Assembly: GCA_963970005.1 (NCBI GenBank)
Contig: CAXAMN010023751.1
Location: 117,554 to 181,553 of the forward strand
Direction of reading: 5' to 3'
From: Durusdinium trenchii
Taxonomy: Eukaryota > Sar > Dinophyceae > Suessiales > Symbiodiniaceae
Length of the DNA: 64,000 nucleotides
Below, in pieces: positions 10,936 through 22,801 of the stretch. The notes beneath the pieces were generated by a model, which was given only the letters and a program-made list of their open reading frames with translations, had not been told where the DNA came from and made no database searches. Both the position numbers and the translations under genes were made by a program. How positions within the stretch are numbered: the first letter of the stretch is position 1; the number at the start of each line of letters is the position of its first letter.

Positions 10936-11947
10936 TGGACTGGTCTGGCTCCAGCTTTCGAGAATGCCCCATCCCCGATAGACATGCTGTCTCGCATAAA
11001 CTTGGATCGCTCTTACTCGGAGCATAAATAGCCATACCCCGCTGATTTGCTCGTCCGAGAAAATTCCAGCAAGCATGACTCAAGAAATAGGGGGGCACTG
11101 ACCAAAACCCAGGACCTGTTTGTGTCGTTGCCGCATCAAAATGTTCAAGCAAAGCAAGAAGCTGTCAGCTACCAGACATACGATTTTAAGGAAGAACTTG
11201 GTCAGAAAGGCACGTTCGGGTTCATCTAAAGTCTAGAACTAAGGACATGAGATACACTTCAATGAAGCGGAGCAGAACCCCGATAAGTATGTAGAGGAGA
11301 ATGGTCTTCTGGTAGACCCTCGCCCTCCTTCCGCTTCGTTGAGGCGTGAAGGATTTTAGGAGGGACAGCCTTGGCATGTCTCCGAATTGGGGATACCAAG
11401 GGAACAAACAAAATGAGGCTCGGCGCAAACAACTGGCCTAGAGCTCCTTTTCTGGAGTTGTGCGTGAAACACACTTGGAGGAAGCTAAGTCCTACAATCG
11501 CCTTGGAGCAAATACTGGACCTTTCTGGCATGAACTCACCATGGTTCCAAGGTTCCTTTGCATATCTCGAAGCCCATCTGGTCCCATTCCAAATCAGTCC
11601 AGGATGACTCCCAAAGTTTGCCAGGATGAATTTCCTACCCCAAAAAGTCTTAAGAATTCTTAAGACAAGTCTGTGGAGCCCTATCATAGACTGCCAAGGT
11701 TGCTTGCTTTTGAGGGGACCTGTAAAGCTGAGCCCCCACAAACTGGTCTCAACATGTCTCAACAAAAGGTGACCTGAGCGTTGCTCCAAACCTATCGAGA
11801 ATTGTTCTACAGTTCTACGGTATGTTCGGTTCCTATGAGAAGCTTTTGCCACCCAATGTTGAGCTTTGAAAGCTAAGGCACCTGCCACATCACACTTCTC
11901 TTCAAATTGTTAGTAACAATTATTGGGATGTTTTGACCGCTGCTCAC

Positions 11948-12112
11948 CTGTAACCGGTGAATGTCATCCCGGAACACGTTCGCCTCCAGAAGCTCTTCCG
12001 CTGCCTTCACAGCGACCGTGAGCTCCCTGCGTGGCAGGTCAGGTGGCGACCGGGTGGCGAACGAGAGCACCTTCTCGGGTTCACGAAGCAAATAGGTGGG
12101 GGATCCAGTATC
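11948..12112 (-). CDS. Candidate exon, unidentified protein
   Basis: The minus-strand block contains YLLREPEKVLSFATRSPPDL, then a helix (RRELTVAVKAAEELLEANVF) and RDDIHRLQ. It stops exactly at a GTGAGC donor, and a possible acceptor (ACACGACAG) lies upstream. It is probably in the same minus-strand transcript as 12329-12486, but the junction phase was not resolved. Confidence 0.45.
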
Positions 12113-12328
12113 TGTCGTGTTCTCTCTCACGATGTGGAGAAAGGGTACGAGATGGTACGAGAAATCCACAGGGCACCTAACTACTTGACACTTATAGCAT
12201 AGGGATGCAGAACTGGATGGCAAACGTCTGCGATGCGATACAGTGACACGTTCCAACCCGCGGCCTTCAATGAAGGCCTATGAAGTTTCGTTTGTGCCCT
12301 CCGAAAGTTCTCCATGCACCTTAATTAC

Positions 12329-12486
12329 TTTTTGTTAATCCAAGATTGAGACTGTCAGGTCTTCCAACTTCCATGAGATCTTCTTCCAAAAGCAGGTTGG
12401 TTATTTGAGATTGAAGTGGCAAGACTGCAGTGCCCAAATGGCCAGCAGTCACTGCCTTCCTTTGAGAATGTAGATCCGGCTGCTGA
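12329..12486 (-). CDS. Candidate exon, unidentified protein
   Basis: After a CTTCAG acceptor the minus strand reads QPDLHSQRKAVTAGHLGTAV, then LPLQSQITNLLLEEDLMEVG and a short tail, ending at a GTAATT donor. No family is recognised. Confidence 0.42.
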
Positions 12487-12489
12487 AGA

Positions 12490-15400
12490 CCTGTGCACAG
12501 CGGTTCGCAGCCGCACCGTGCCGCATCGACGAGACAAAAGATCGTATTCCCAAAACACAGAGAAAGAGCGTCCAATGTCCAATACAAGACAGCCATTGTT
12601 GGAGTGGGTGTCATGTCCATCTATTCTGGACCCATATGTCACTATGTCAAATTGCAGCAACTGAGAGAAGATCTTTCAGTGACATAGATGCCCACTGAGT
12701 CAAAGGAAATGTTCTAAGCTTAAGGCAGTTGTTGGCAGTTGTTCATAAAATCAAGGTGAGTCATTGATTTCAACCTGTTTTCAAACATATGCAGAATAAC
12801 TGTTGATTTGTTGATACTTCACCAGCAAAAACACAGCTTTCTTCTTGGCGTGAGGGCCCCGGCGGCCGAATTCCAATGTCCATGGGGCGGTGGTGTCGTG
12901 GTTGGCACGGCGAGACACGGTGGCGTTGTATGTTCTCACCCTCAATTTAGACCCCGAGGCTTCCAGGCACCATTACTTTAATGGTTCTTATATGTTGTTT
13001 ACCGAACCACCATTGTGCTACTAAGGATTTCACACTGTAACACCAGGTCCACCATTTGTTGATATAAATGGTCTTGGACTTCCAGGGAAACAGCACTATG
13101 GAGAAAGGAAACTCGAATCCGGGTTGGACCCTGCAACTCACTGCAAATGTTGATTTTAGTTGACCGCTTCTTACGAGAAACTGTGGCTAAATTTCATTGG
13201 ATCTCTCATCGAATCTTCTGCACCACAAGAAGGATCTGTCTTCCCGTCCCGTCTGAAGCTTTTTCCTCGCGAATCGCCTTACTCTTTCCGACTGTTTTCC
13301 TGGCGAAAAAGCTCCTAGTAAGGTCCTTGCTCCTAGTAGTAAGGCTGAGAGCCCCTAGTAGCTTCTTGTTCCTTCCAAACGCCGCTTCGCGTCGCAACAC
13401 AGACTCTGAGCACCGGGCCGAACGAATTCGAAGCGTCCTGCGCGGTCGGTCAGCCGCGGTCGGTCCGAGAGGGCGTGTCCGAAAAACGACCACCCGAAAA
13501 AGCTATGTGCTCAGAGACATCTTCAGGCAGCAAAACACAAAAGAAACGCGCCCCAAAACAGTCACCAACAGCTCCGTCTCTTGAATCATTGAGTGAATCA
13601 GTGACCTTTGCGGATCCTGAAAAGGTGTCTTGATGTGGGCCTTGCACGACCCTTGGAAGACCTGGAATGATCATCTACGTAGACCTTGGGTGTTCACCTT
13701 CCGCATTTAAGGACTCTCCGGATTGGTCAAGTGACCGGAGCAGGCAAACCAAGGTGACCATCCCACCCACGTTTTTAAGGTACAAACGTGTACAAACCAA
13801 TCGGATCCAGATCTCTTTATATAGCTGTCACCAAAATGAACCCCTCCTGGACAGTCTTGAACATGCGAAGGTATGTGATCCTCAATTGAACCAACAGCCT
13901 CCCTCCGAGAACGCGCCACACGTTTGTTGCGCCAGAAACGTGCGAGACCGCGCCCGCGCTTTCGAAAGCCGCGCCTGAAGGTGGGCATCTGACTGGCTGG
14001 GCACATGCGCGAGCATCGCCCAGGGCCATTGACCTCTGGGTGGAGGAATTGCCTCGTTTTGGCCACCGATTTCGCTGGCGAACGAAGATCTTCGGACTTG
14101 CAATGATTCCTTAGGATTCCCTGTCTCGCGTCAAAGTTTGAGATGGACCTTGAACATGCCCCCCTGGAGACCATCTTGACACAACAAGCCAGTTTTGGGT
14201 GTCCATACCTGCTTGATCTTGCGTCCAATGAGTTCAGAACTCGACTGAAACATGGTAGATTTTGAGCCATGTTTTTTCTTCGGTCTTTCAGCATGGAGCA
14301 CCCTTCTCCAGATCTACCTGTGGGGGAGAGAGAAATGGTTCCATCGAGCCGGTCGAGACAGAAATCAAGACCCGCCACATAATTTAAAAGGCAAAGAAAG
14401 AAAGAAACTCATTCACATGGCCAGACTTTGAGGGATCATCATGAATGACCACAGCTGATTTTGTTCAATGATTGCTCAATGATTTATCACAATGATTTAG
14501 TCTTAGAATCTCATAGATCCCTCCTGACTGGTTCCACACACCACTGACTCCACTGACTCCACTGACTCCACTCAAATGGCATCCACCCGACTTGACTCGG
14601 CGACCCGGTGACCATCGGTGTGGTTGTAGATCGAATGTGGACAAAACTGAGTGAAGGAAAAAAAAGAAACATAAAGGTGAACAAACAAGCAACAAGCGCT
14701 TTTTTTTCGTGACAAGTCAACACGTATTTAATTAGTATTGTGTTGAAATAGAACAAAAACGAAACGTCTGGCTTTTGATCATTGAACTGGCCAACCTAAA
14801 TCGTCTTCCGCCCAGAAACGTCACCTCTGCTCGAGGGGGCTCAGTTCCTGAGCGCCCGGAAGCCCTGGATCATCCCTTGGGTCCGCCCAAAGCAGAGAGC
14901 CCCGTTCGTAGCGTCCGATCGCTCCGTTCGTAGCGAGGCCAGCGAGGCCCCACCTAGTAGCGTCCGAGAACTCAGTGGTTTCAGAGGTTCGATGGCAAAA
15001 AACATATCTTAAGTAGATGGGGCTCCATCATGGTCCATCTATTTATACCATTATCCACTATACCAAAAAGTTGCATAACCTGTCCATGAGTAAACCCAAT
15101 GCGGCTGCCAGGGCCGCCAAGCTGGGCTGTTGCTCGCGATTGGATGAGTTTGCTATCGATTGACAAAGCTCTGTACATCTGGAGGCCTTGAGATGGAGAT
15201 TTCACATCTCGTAGCAATCAGCAGTATGCTTCCCAATCTTTCTAGCACGTGTCTTCAGAACCCTGGAGACCAAGTTGAGGTGTTGCGCGAGCAAGTTGAG
15301 GTGGACCTTGATTCCAAAACACTGCGAGCTGCTGGAAGTCTGGAATTCACAAAGTTGGCTAAATCCGATGGTTAAGGCTTTCTGGAAAGAACAGTTCTGC

Positions 15401-15800
15401 TCAGTCCGTTCTCTTCGCGGGCGTGAACACCATCCAAAAGACGCAGCAAACATCAAAACATCCTAAGGGGCAAAGACCATAAAACCTCCGACTCAGACTT
15501 CCTGAAACCAGAAGTCCGGGGTCCATCAGGGCCCCAGCACATCCTCTGTGACCGAGGACAGAACGTAGAGGTCCCACACAGTTGCCTTCTCAAATGGTCG
15601 TTGGAGGTCTAAGGAAAAAGCCGGATGGTTTTCACAAGTGTTCACCACCCTAGCGACTGTGCCCCAAAGATCAACTAGCTTTGTCCAAGATCCCGATGAA
15701 CATCTCCTACGCTCCCTGAGAGCGGACGTGGGTTCCATGGCCGGTTGGGGACCATGTTCCGAATAGCCAAACAGGTGGTGAACTCCACGTCCATGTTAGA
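12490..15800. other. Non-coding stretch
   Basis: It contains CTAGTAAGG/CTAGTAGCTTCTTG words at about 13310-13365 and CGTTCGTAGC words at 14899-14960, a 9-bp tandem repeat (14542-14573) and T/A-rich segments. A 223-codon minus-strand open frame (13707-14378) has no protein-like composition and is not called. Confidence 0.4.
14542..14573. repeat. 9-bp tandem repeat
   Basis: About 3.5 copies of CACTGACTC in tandem. Confidence 0.85.
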
Positions 15801-15815
15801 GTGACTTGGAGTGCA
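15751..15815 (-). repeat. MITE-like family 1, partial copy
   Basis: CAGGTGGTGAACTCCACGTC, then CATGTTAGAGTGACTTGGAGTGCA, is the reverse-complement form of the motif in the loop of the 28900-29053 element. A related CAGGTGGTGAACTCCAC motif occurs at 30250. Confidence 0.5.
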
Positions 15816-15825
15816 AAATGCCCCG

Positions 15826-15960
15826 CTCTCCTGAAACATGTGATATTGTCGTATTACTTCCTTCTCCTTGCCAAGGCTCGCCAAGACTTGATAAGCTTCC
15901 TGGTGACAACTCATGACTGCCGCTTTGGTATCTTGGGAACCACAAACCTTGTAGACTTCT
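15826..15960 (-). CDS. Candidate exon, unidentified protein
   Basis: The minus strand reads EVYKVCGSQDTKAAVMSCHQ, then EAYQVLASLGKEKEVIRQYH and MFQESGAF. It then enters the family 1 repeat at 15751-15815 in the same frame. The helical charged sequence is protein-like. The 3' boundary is unclear and the repeat may lie in the following intron. Confidence 0.33.
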
Positions 15961-17010
15961 TAGATGGATCGTAGAGATATGTTGAGTGCTGAGTGCTCGG
16001 TTAACTTTTCTAGAAAAATCCACACTGCACAAAGAGACAGTCAAGGTGGTAGGAGCGAGAGGGAGAGGCAGGGTCTATCCAACTGGATCTCCTACGAGTC
16101 ACACAACAGTCTTCGCAGCGAGAAGTGGTCTGTGTCAGAACTCTTTGTTGAAATGCAACAGAAATAGCGGCAACAACACAAAACTTATCAAAACTTATAG
16201 TTGGCAGCAAGAAGCAGTTTTGCGGAACATTCGGGCAAAAAGAAGAAACTCACCGCCGCAAGTGCAACACGTAGCAAGGGGCGAATCATCCTTCAGTCTC
16301 ACAACGGTGCGCAGGCGCGGTCCGAGACATGTCCTCCACTTCGCCAGCGAGCCATAGGCCTCCTGCGTACGACGTACGACACGTGCATTCGATGGGTCGC
16401 CCAAAATGGGTCGACCTGTTCTGGACAGGGGGTTCTGACAGGTTCTGCAGACTCCCTTCTTCCCAACCTCCACGGCGCTATGCGCAGATGCGAATTGACT
16501 GGCCTAGCTCTCATGTGTTTGAATTTGCCCAGCTCTCATCGGCTCCCAAGTTCCGTTCTTGAATGTGAAGAAGGTGAATCCAGGAGTTGCGACCTATCTC
16601 AGCCCCATCTCACGCCTTTTGCTTCTTCTTCACCTTTCTCGGGATCATCGCATCCAAACCTTGGGTTTGCGATGATTGACCCGCAGAAGGGTCAAAGAAA
16701 AAGAATCGTTGCCTGAGCGCCTTGAATCACATGAACGCCAAGCCCTCATTCATGTAAAACTAGCAAAACAATGCAAAACATGTTATGTATGTCCACTCCA
16801 TGAATGGTTTTGAGACGTTTGGGGTAGGTATATTTGGCGCCTTCGTGTCAGAATCCGTGAGTTTCACCTCGAAGTGGCTAGGCGCCTAGCTGCCTAGCTG
16901 GTCAGGGTGTCCAGACTGATGGACTGACGATGGTCACAGAATACCTGAGCCTGTTTTGAGGCACTCCCAGCTCCTTCAGTGGTTTACTGGGGGAACTTCG
17001 TTTCAGAACT

Positions 17011-17135
17011 GGCTGTGGGTCATGGCACCAGGATACCTTGCTTGACCTACCGGCGATACTTGCGTCTGCTGCACGCCCACCCCAAGGTCCTTTTGCTCAG
17101 CAGGGCACCCGGGCTACCTGGAAGGTCAAGCTACA
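17011..17135. repeat. Dispersed CTGTGGGTCATGGCAC repeat, copy 2
   Basis: It contains GGCTGTGGGTCATGGCACCA and, about 60 bp further on, ACCTGGAAGGTCAAGCTACAT. Both parts match 10871-10935, separated here by an insertion. Confidence 0.55.
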
Positions 17136-17569
17136 TCTTGGACCAGGGCTCCAGGTTTTGACCCGTCACACAGGAAGATCACCCAGACCGAGCGGCAGGA
17201 ATCCACCTCCTGCTTGATGGAAGGATCAAGGTCAAGTGCTCGAGCAAACATCAGCGAAGCATCTAAGTAGTACCTGTCAGCCATGGGAAGCAGCTGCACT
17301 GAGTGTGCCACTCCTGCCTTGCACTCACTAAGCACATGCACACTTCAAAACCTGATCTAACATGGAAAAAAAAACCGTTGATGTCCAGTTTGCACTTGAC
17401 ATCGAACAAATTCCCTCCGTCTTCGCCTCTTGACACCTTCGACACGTGACCGGGAAGACCAGTCGCCCGGGGTCGACAGCCGTGGTCGAGCGACAACGAG
17501 GAGAGGCTGAGGGTCTGGGGCTTAGACTGCTTAGAGAAAGGGCCTCAAAGACTCTGGCTCAGAGATCAT

Positions 17570-17620
17570 GACTGTGGGTCTGGCACCAGGATTTCTTGCT
17601 TGCTTCACCTGGCAGGTCTT
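17570..17620. repeat. Dispersed CTGTGGGTC repeat, copy 3
   Basis: GACTGTGGGTCTGGCACCAG, then GATTTCTTGCTTGCTTCACC, matches 17011-17055 with small deletions. Confidence 0.5.
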
Positions 17621-18396
17621 GTTTGATCCACATGGTGACCTGGTGGGCTCATACGGTATCACCCATTTCCTTTCAGTCCAAGTGGCTCTCCTTCGCCTCG
17701 GGAGTCCAGAATCACTGCCGCCTTCGCTGAAAGATTCCCTGCCGAGACGGACCGGTCGAGGACGAACACCCTCTCGATGCCACAAGTCGATCCCAAGCAC
17801 GAGCCATGGACTGGAAGATTGACCTGGTCCTTACTCCTACCAAATGTAGGTAAATCATGGATAAGATCATGGTAAATAGGTCAGTCCGATTGTTTGGGTA
17901 TGGATTCTACATGATTCTATGGGATTCCATGACATGGCTAAGACACCTTAAACCCCCTTGTTCTTTCGTGACTGCTTTTTTTCGGTCACCACCGACGCGG
18001 CGAACCCGAGGGATGTGGATGCCTCGCACCGTCTTCGGAAAACGACGGCCGTGTGACCCAATGGAGGTGTCACTGGATGTCACTGACATGGGTAAGGCAT
18101 GGAGCAAAAAGACCATGTCTGGCATGTCGGTCATTGCTTTTGACACAAAAAATGGGTGCATGGATGGGTGCATCCCGATCTGTGTAGTTGTTGTGCGGAT
18201 CTCCAACCACATGGAACACTAGGTGGAGCTAGACTCTGGAGCATCGACAAGGGGAAATTGGCCGCTCTAATGTTTCGTCAAGGATTGCACTCCAATAACT
18301 CCAACTCACTCAAACTTAAAGCAGAACATAGCCCAGGGAAAGTTATCGTCTTTACCAAATAGTGCTTATCCTTCCATGAGTCAAAGTGTACAGTAC

Positions 18397-18575
18397 CTGG
18401 TGTGTAGGATACGAGACACACCCGACTTTTGCGGCAACTCCTTCAGGATCTTCGGGTATCTGCTTCAACATCTTCAACACGGAGTTGCAGGCGGCCGTGT
18501 TGAATGCTTGCTCCCAATAGATACAAAGGATCTTGTTGTGGCCAAGAGCATGAACTTCAGAAGAAAGGACATGAT
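18397..18575 (-). CDS. Candidate exon, unidentified protein
   Basis: The minus-strand block reads HVLSSEVHALGHNKILCIYW, then EQAFNTAACNSVLKMLKQIP and EDPEGVAAKVGCVSYPTHQ. It ends at a CAG/GTACTG donor. Upstream acceptors are AAACAG at 18576 or TTCTTCTGAAG at about 18556. The composition is strongly protein-like. It probably shares a transcript with 18744-18919. Confidence 0.5.
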
Positions 18576-18743
18576 CTGTTTAACCGGCGATGTTGGTGAT
18601 TCCTGCTGAATCTCATGGACCATTCTCAAGACCCGATGAATCAATGAATTGTTCAGTTTCGCTTCTGGCTGACCACCTGACCTCACCGCGTCAAGGGTCT
18701 TCAATCCTCCGCTGCAAGATAATTGCATTATGTGGGCTGATAC

Positions 18744-18919
18744 CATAGCAATGCAGAGAGGGCGCCTGCTTGTAGCCAGGCTCGAGGATCGTGCAGGCCG
18801 AACTGCAGCATGGCCAGGACCTGATTTTGCACCTGCAGGAAGAGTTCTCCCCAAACCACGTTTTGGAAGACTCGAGACAGATCGATCGGCTGGTACAGGA
18901 AAGCGGAGGTTTTCTGGAT
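18744..18919 (-). CDS. Candidate exon, unidentified protein
   Basis: After an acceptor TTTTACATCCAAACAG the minus strand reads IQKTSAFLYQPIDLSRVFQN, then VVWGELFLQVQNQVLAMLQF and GLHDPRAWLQAGALSALLW. It ends at GTATCA with two bases of a split codon. The helices look real. A possible small exon or a frame change separates it from 18397-18575, because the open blocks lie in three different frames. Confidence 0.5.
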
Positions 18920-19044
18920 CTGTTTGGATGTAAAAGCGATATTTGGAATGCACCAGGTGATGGCATTGGGCTAATGTATACTGTATATAGACAGTTGATT
19001 CATAAGCCCCCCTTATGAAAATGTAAAACCATGTTGATATATCT

Positions 19045-19155
19045 TTGCATTACACTCCGACTCACTAACATGGAAGTGGAACCAGAGCTGATCGTAAAGA
19101 ATTGTCATCTTCCGCAAGGCCATGCCATTCCCTTCCAAGTGATGTGTTCGTCAGA
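19045..19155 (+). repeat. MITE-like family 1, diverged half copy
   Basis: CACTCCGACTCACTAACATG, then GAAGTGGA, and further on GGCCATGCCATTC...AAGTGATGTGTTCGTC match the loop and right arm of 28900-29053. The left arm is missing. Confidence 0.6.
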
Positions 19156-19165
19156 GAGGATATGT

Positions 19166-19217
19166 GATGATGATGATGATGATGATGATGATGAGGAGGA
19201 GGAGGAGGAGGAGGATA
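19166..19217 (+). repeat. GAT/GAG trinucleotide microsatellite
   Basis: A run of GAT units passes into GAG units. In one frame it would encode poly-Asp then poly-Glu, but the surrounding frame is short and a coding role is not supported. Confidence 0.9.
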
Positions 19218-19377
19218 TTTAATGATGATGAAGCTCAGGAGTCATGAGTGATGAGAGTGTGCACACCTAATTCCCAGCAGGATCCTGATCCAGTTTCACT
19301 GGGAATCGGACTCTAACCCATCATCCAGCGAGCCTCCCAAATCTTCATGTAGGGGTCCTCACAAATTGAAGGGAGGT

Positions 19378-19469
19378 TGATGTAGACGGCTGATTACATA
19401 GTAAAGCCTTCCAGTTGGACTGTAAAACCTCTTCATAAAAGGGGCGTTATTAATCAAGAGTCTACATCA
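19378..19469. mobile_element. MITE-like family 2, copy 1
   Basis: A 92-bp element is bounded by perfect 10-bp inverted ends, TGATGTAGAC (19378) and GTCTACATCA (19460-19469), with an internal TGTAAAACCTCTTCATA. Related copies with the same internal motif are at 22713-22801 and 24153-24232. No clear target-site duplication is visible. Confidence 0.65.
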
Positions 19470-19520
19470 GGGTCTCAAGACAATGAGTTCTGGTCTACTC
19501 TTGCCAGGACCCCAAATTAC

Positions 19521-19692
19521 CCGTGGTGTTCTTCTTCACGACCGCCCATGAAAGGACACAGGAATGGATGCTTCCGATGCTTTCCTCTTGCTTCCTCCAG
19601 CCATTCCGAAGTTCCGCATCATATACTGGATTCAAAGCTTTCTCAAACAAAACAGGGGCAATCGGGAACACCTTCCAAAGACCCCTTGGCAT
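19521..19692 (-). CDS. Candidate exon, unidentified protein
   Basis: The minus strand reads MPRGLWKVFPIAPVLFEKAL, then NPVYDAELRNGWRKQEESIG and SCVLSWAVVKKNTTG, and ends at a GTAATT donor. It could be an upstream exon of the gene at 18.4-18.9 kb. The phase was not tested. Confidence 0.4.
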
Positions 19693-20757
19693 GGGAACAC
19701 GTGTGTCACATGAGCCTTCCTGGGCCTCACTGAGAGGCGGTTCGAGCTGATCCCTGATCCGTCAAGAGAAAGGACCAAGGCACCACTATTGGTTCCCGAA
19801 AAGGCCTGTTGGTCCCTTTTTAGATGTAAAAGAAGGTCACAAGAGCTGGAATAAATTAATGCAATCTTTTACTTATTTATAGCTCATATTTTATTCGCAT
19901 TCGTTTTCTTTAATTTATAATATGAAAACGAGGTCATGGGCTAGGTTATAGTATTATTATCTTTGCCGGCTTTTCATCACCATTGATCTCTTAGAAAAAC
20001 CGGATAAAATAAGATAGCAACACTAATTACAATGATAAGAGAGCAAAGTTAGTAATAATTCCCTGTCATAGCGTATAAGATATAGAAATGATAGATAAAC
20101 ATAATAAATGATAGCTAAAATTACAACCAACGGTTTACAAATGACATGTTCACCAAACATGTCACAGCATTTCGTACATGTTTAATGAATTTTAATGATA
20201 GCCCTCCCACTATGAAGAAAAGATCTGGGCAACAAGCAAAACTAGTAAAACAAGCAGGCTAAAAGGAAGGCATCTTGACTAGAAAAAGAAAGCAAGTTAA
20301 AGTTGTGGCGCAAATCTTGCAAGTGGTGAACTCTTGTTGTGAAAGGCATATCATGCATGTCCCTTGTCCTTTCGAGGAAAATGGATCTAAAGCAATTCTT
20401 CTACGGAGCTCGCATTCAGCTTCGGAGACTGATGGTCATAAAGTATGCAAAGCGAATAAGATTCAGAAGTCTGTCTCAGTGAGATTGAGCTGGCTCATGG
20501 ATCTCATAGATCTCATTGGAGTTTCTGACCTCAAAGAACAACAACAAACTACCGTAGCGAGAATCGGTTTGGTTGTTCCAGGGGGATCATTGCCAATCAT
20601 TGTCACATGGTTTGCCAGGTTCGAAGTCATATATCCATGGTTTGGATATATATATATATATGTTGTCTTGCAAAGGTCCTCATACATGATGTGCATGTGA
20701 TTGAATTGCAATAACCTACCTGGACCTTCCTGTCGGGGTGTCCTTCCTCAAGATCCA

Positions 20758-20949
20758 TCAGTCGTGGGCTCGGTCTGCGAATCCGCCTCCGTCCTCCAGG
20801 CGCTCGGCCGCTGCCAAGGCGAGGTTCGCATGATGTCGGTATCTGCTCACTGCCCATGGGCGGCTCAAGTATGGAGCCTGCGCATCGATGCGGGTCTTAA
20901 AATCCAAAACGTTCCGGCAACATCGAAGAGCTTCAACACATTGGGTCAT
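20758..20949 (-). CDS. Candidate exon, unidentified protein
   Basis: The minus-strand block reads TQCVEALRCCRNVLDFKTRI, then DAQAPYLSRPWAVSRYRHHA and NLALAAAERLEDGGGFADR, followed by a TGA at 20758. The helical Ala/Glu-rich end looks natural. The boundaries are approximate. Confidence 0.4.
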   Translation of the reverse strand: MTQCVEALRCCRNVLDFKTRIDAQAPYLSRPWAVSRYRHHANLALAAAERLEDGGGFADRAHD

Positions 20950-21142
20950 TCTAGATTTAACTGGCTAGAACCTGAGTGACGGCTTTGATAGGCACTTGGA
21001 ACCCTCAGGTGATTTGTGTGTTTGGTTGTTAGATTTGAGTATCTGTGGATTGAGGGTCGTCACTCTAAAAGGACCCTCCAATATCATAGAACAGCTACAG
21101 TACGTACGCCTTCCTGAAAGTTAATCCATGGACTGGGTATGC

Positions 21143-21198
21143 ACCTTGCATGACCATTTCCGAATACCAAACACGTGGTGCCATCCACTGACATGTCT
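21143..21198 (-). repeat. MITE-like family 1, fragment
   Basis: TGACCATTTCCGAATACCAA, then ACACGTGGTGCCATCCACTG and ACATG, resembles the 15751-15815 copy (ACCATGTTCCGAATAGCCAA and the following CAGGTGGTGAACTCCAC). It is diverged, hence the lower confidence. Confidence 0.4.
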
Positions 21199-22712
21199 AT
21201 TCACTGGTCTGCAAATCAGTGCTTCGCGTGCCAGTCAAAGCATGGTCTTTGGGAAAGTTTTGTTTGCCTCTACCAAAACAATTTTCCAAGATGCTGTGTA
21301 CAAACAGGTCGATGTTAAAAATACATTCTTCATCTATCTTGGGTATATAATGGTATATAATGTCCCATTACCAGGACCCGGTGGATGATGGTTAGGTTGC
21401 AGGCCCTTCTCAAAAAGAGTGATCATCTTTTACCAACTGTTGCTGCTAATGGGGAACACCCCATATATAATATATATTAATATATATTATATATATTTAT
21501 CTATTTATTTATGTATTTTAACAAATATATAATTGTATATGTGCACTGCATGTATATATGTGTATTGTATTATATTGTTTCGTTTTCAACTTGTTTGCAA
21601 AGCAATGATGAAACCTTGGTTTTCACCGGTGGTTTTCGCCACGGACCGAGTCCAGTTGCCTGCCACCGGGCGATGCGCTCCCATCCATCCAGTGGGTTCT
21701 CCATGCCCTGCGGGCGGCGATTCAGATGTGATATACCGAGTCACTCAAAAGATGGTGTAATCATATGTCATGACATGTGTCATATTACTTTTGAGGGGGT
21801 CAGGATTTAGGACTCCTGCTGCACATCCAAGTTTAGTTCGCAGTAGGCCAAGTCATGTCAATTCCAAGGAAGATGTCAAATACACGGGGGTAGCATTCGC
21901 AGTAGATGTCAAAGCTTGCCCAGTAGATGTCAATTAGAATCCCGTCTGACCAAAGCTTTTGTCAGTTCCATACCCTTCGCGGACAGATCCACTACATGAT
22001 TCGGATGAGACAGCTTCATCACACGCTGGGTTTCGTCGCCCTACCGCGTTACCCCACGTGTCGTCCCCAAAAACATCTGGGCTCTGCTGGGGTGTCTTCG
22101 CCATTTTCTGAAATCCAGCCAGGCCACATGGAAGGTCTTGTCCAGAACCTTGGGCTTCTTGGGCAAGTGGCAGTTGCTCGGGAAGACCACCCGCGTGTCT
22201 TCTCCCAAGTGTGGCGGAACCTCGTTGGCGGCGGCCTTTATTCGAGCGGTGCGGTCTACATCAGTTGACGGAGCGGTTCACGGAGGAGTTCACGGAGGCA
22301 GCAACCTGGCCTGATCTGCAGGACCGGATTCGGTTGTAAATAGCCAAATACCTCAAAGATAATGCGACTCCGTCCTCCATCGTCCGTTCTGCCGTGCCTT
22401 GTGGATCGCGAAGGATGGGAAAATGAGAATGTCCCCCTCCTGCACGGACCGAGGTCGATCTGCGGACCGAGGTCGAAGCCCTTTTCCTTTTCGATCGGAT
22501 CGGTCAAGTTCTGCGCAGTCGTGTTTCACCGAAGTGCGGGAGTGGATTTCAGTGTTGAAATGTGAGGTGTTTCACATGCAAAAGTTGGCCTACCAGGCAA
22601 ACAGCCATGGCCCTGGAACAGATGTAGAGAAATGATTGATGCCGGTGAGTGACCAAACGGTGGTTTTCGTAAGTGCTCATCCCATCAAAACATCACAAAA
22701 CCATCCAACTCT

Positions 22713-22801
22713 TCATGTAGACTCTAGATTAATAAACTATCCCCAATTGAATTGAAACACCTCTTCATACTGGGTGGTTAAAGACTTAACAGTCTACATC
22801 A
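22713..22801. mobile_element. MITE-like family 2, copy 2
   Basis: The ends TCATGTAGACT and AGTCTACATCA are nearly perfect inverted repeats. The interior carries AAACACCTCTTCATAC, matching the family motif. Confidence 0.6.

Larger units (their letters stand above)
15961..18396. other. Non-coding or unresolved
   Basis: At 16195-16716 both strands carry open frames (171 codons plus, about 92 codons minus) with similar claims to being coding, so neither is called. The remainder holds two copies of the CTGTGGGTCATGGCAC repeat. Confidence 0.35.

Noticed and set aside
11259-11888. 209-codon minus-strand open frame
   Set aside because: No protein-like blocks or splice signals. Length is compatible with chance.
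13707-14378. 223-codon minus-strand open frame
   Set aside because: About this length is expected by chance in 64 kb with six frames. Composition is Arg/Ser/Pro-rich without helices or motifs, and there are no splice signals at its ends.
16195-16716. Overlapping open frames on both strands
   Set aside because: Plus (171 codons) and minus (about 92 codons) frames are equally protein-like, so neither can be preferred without transcript data.
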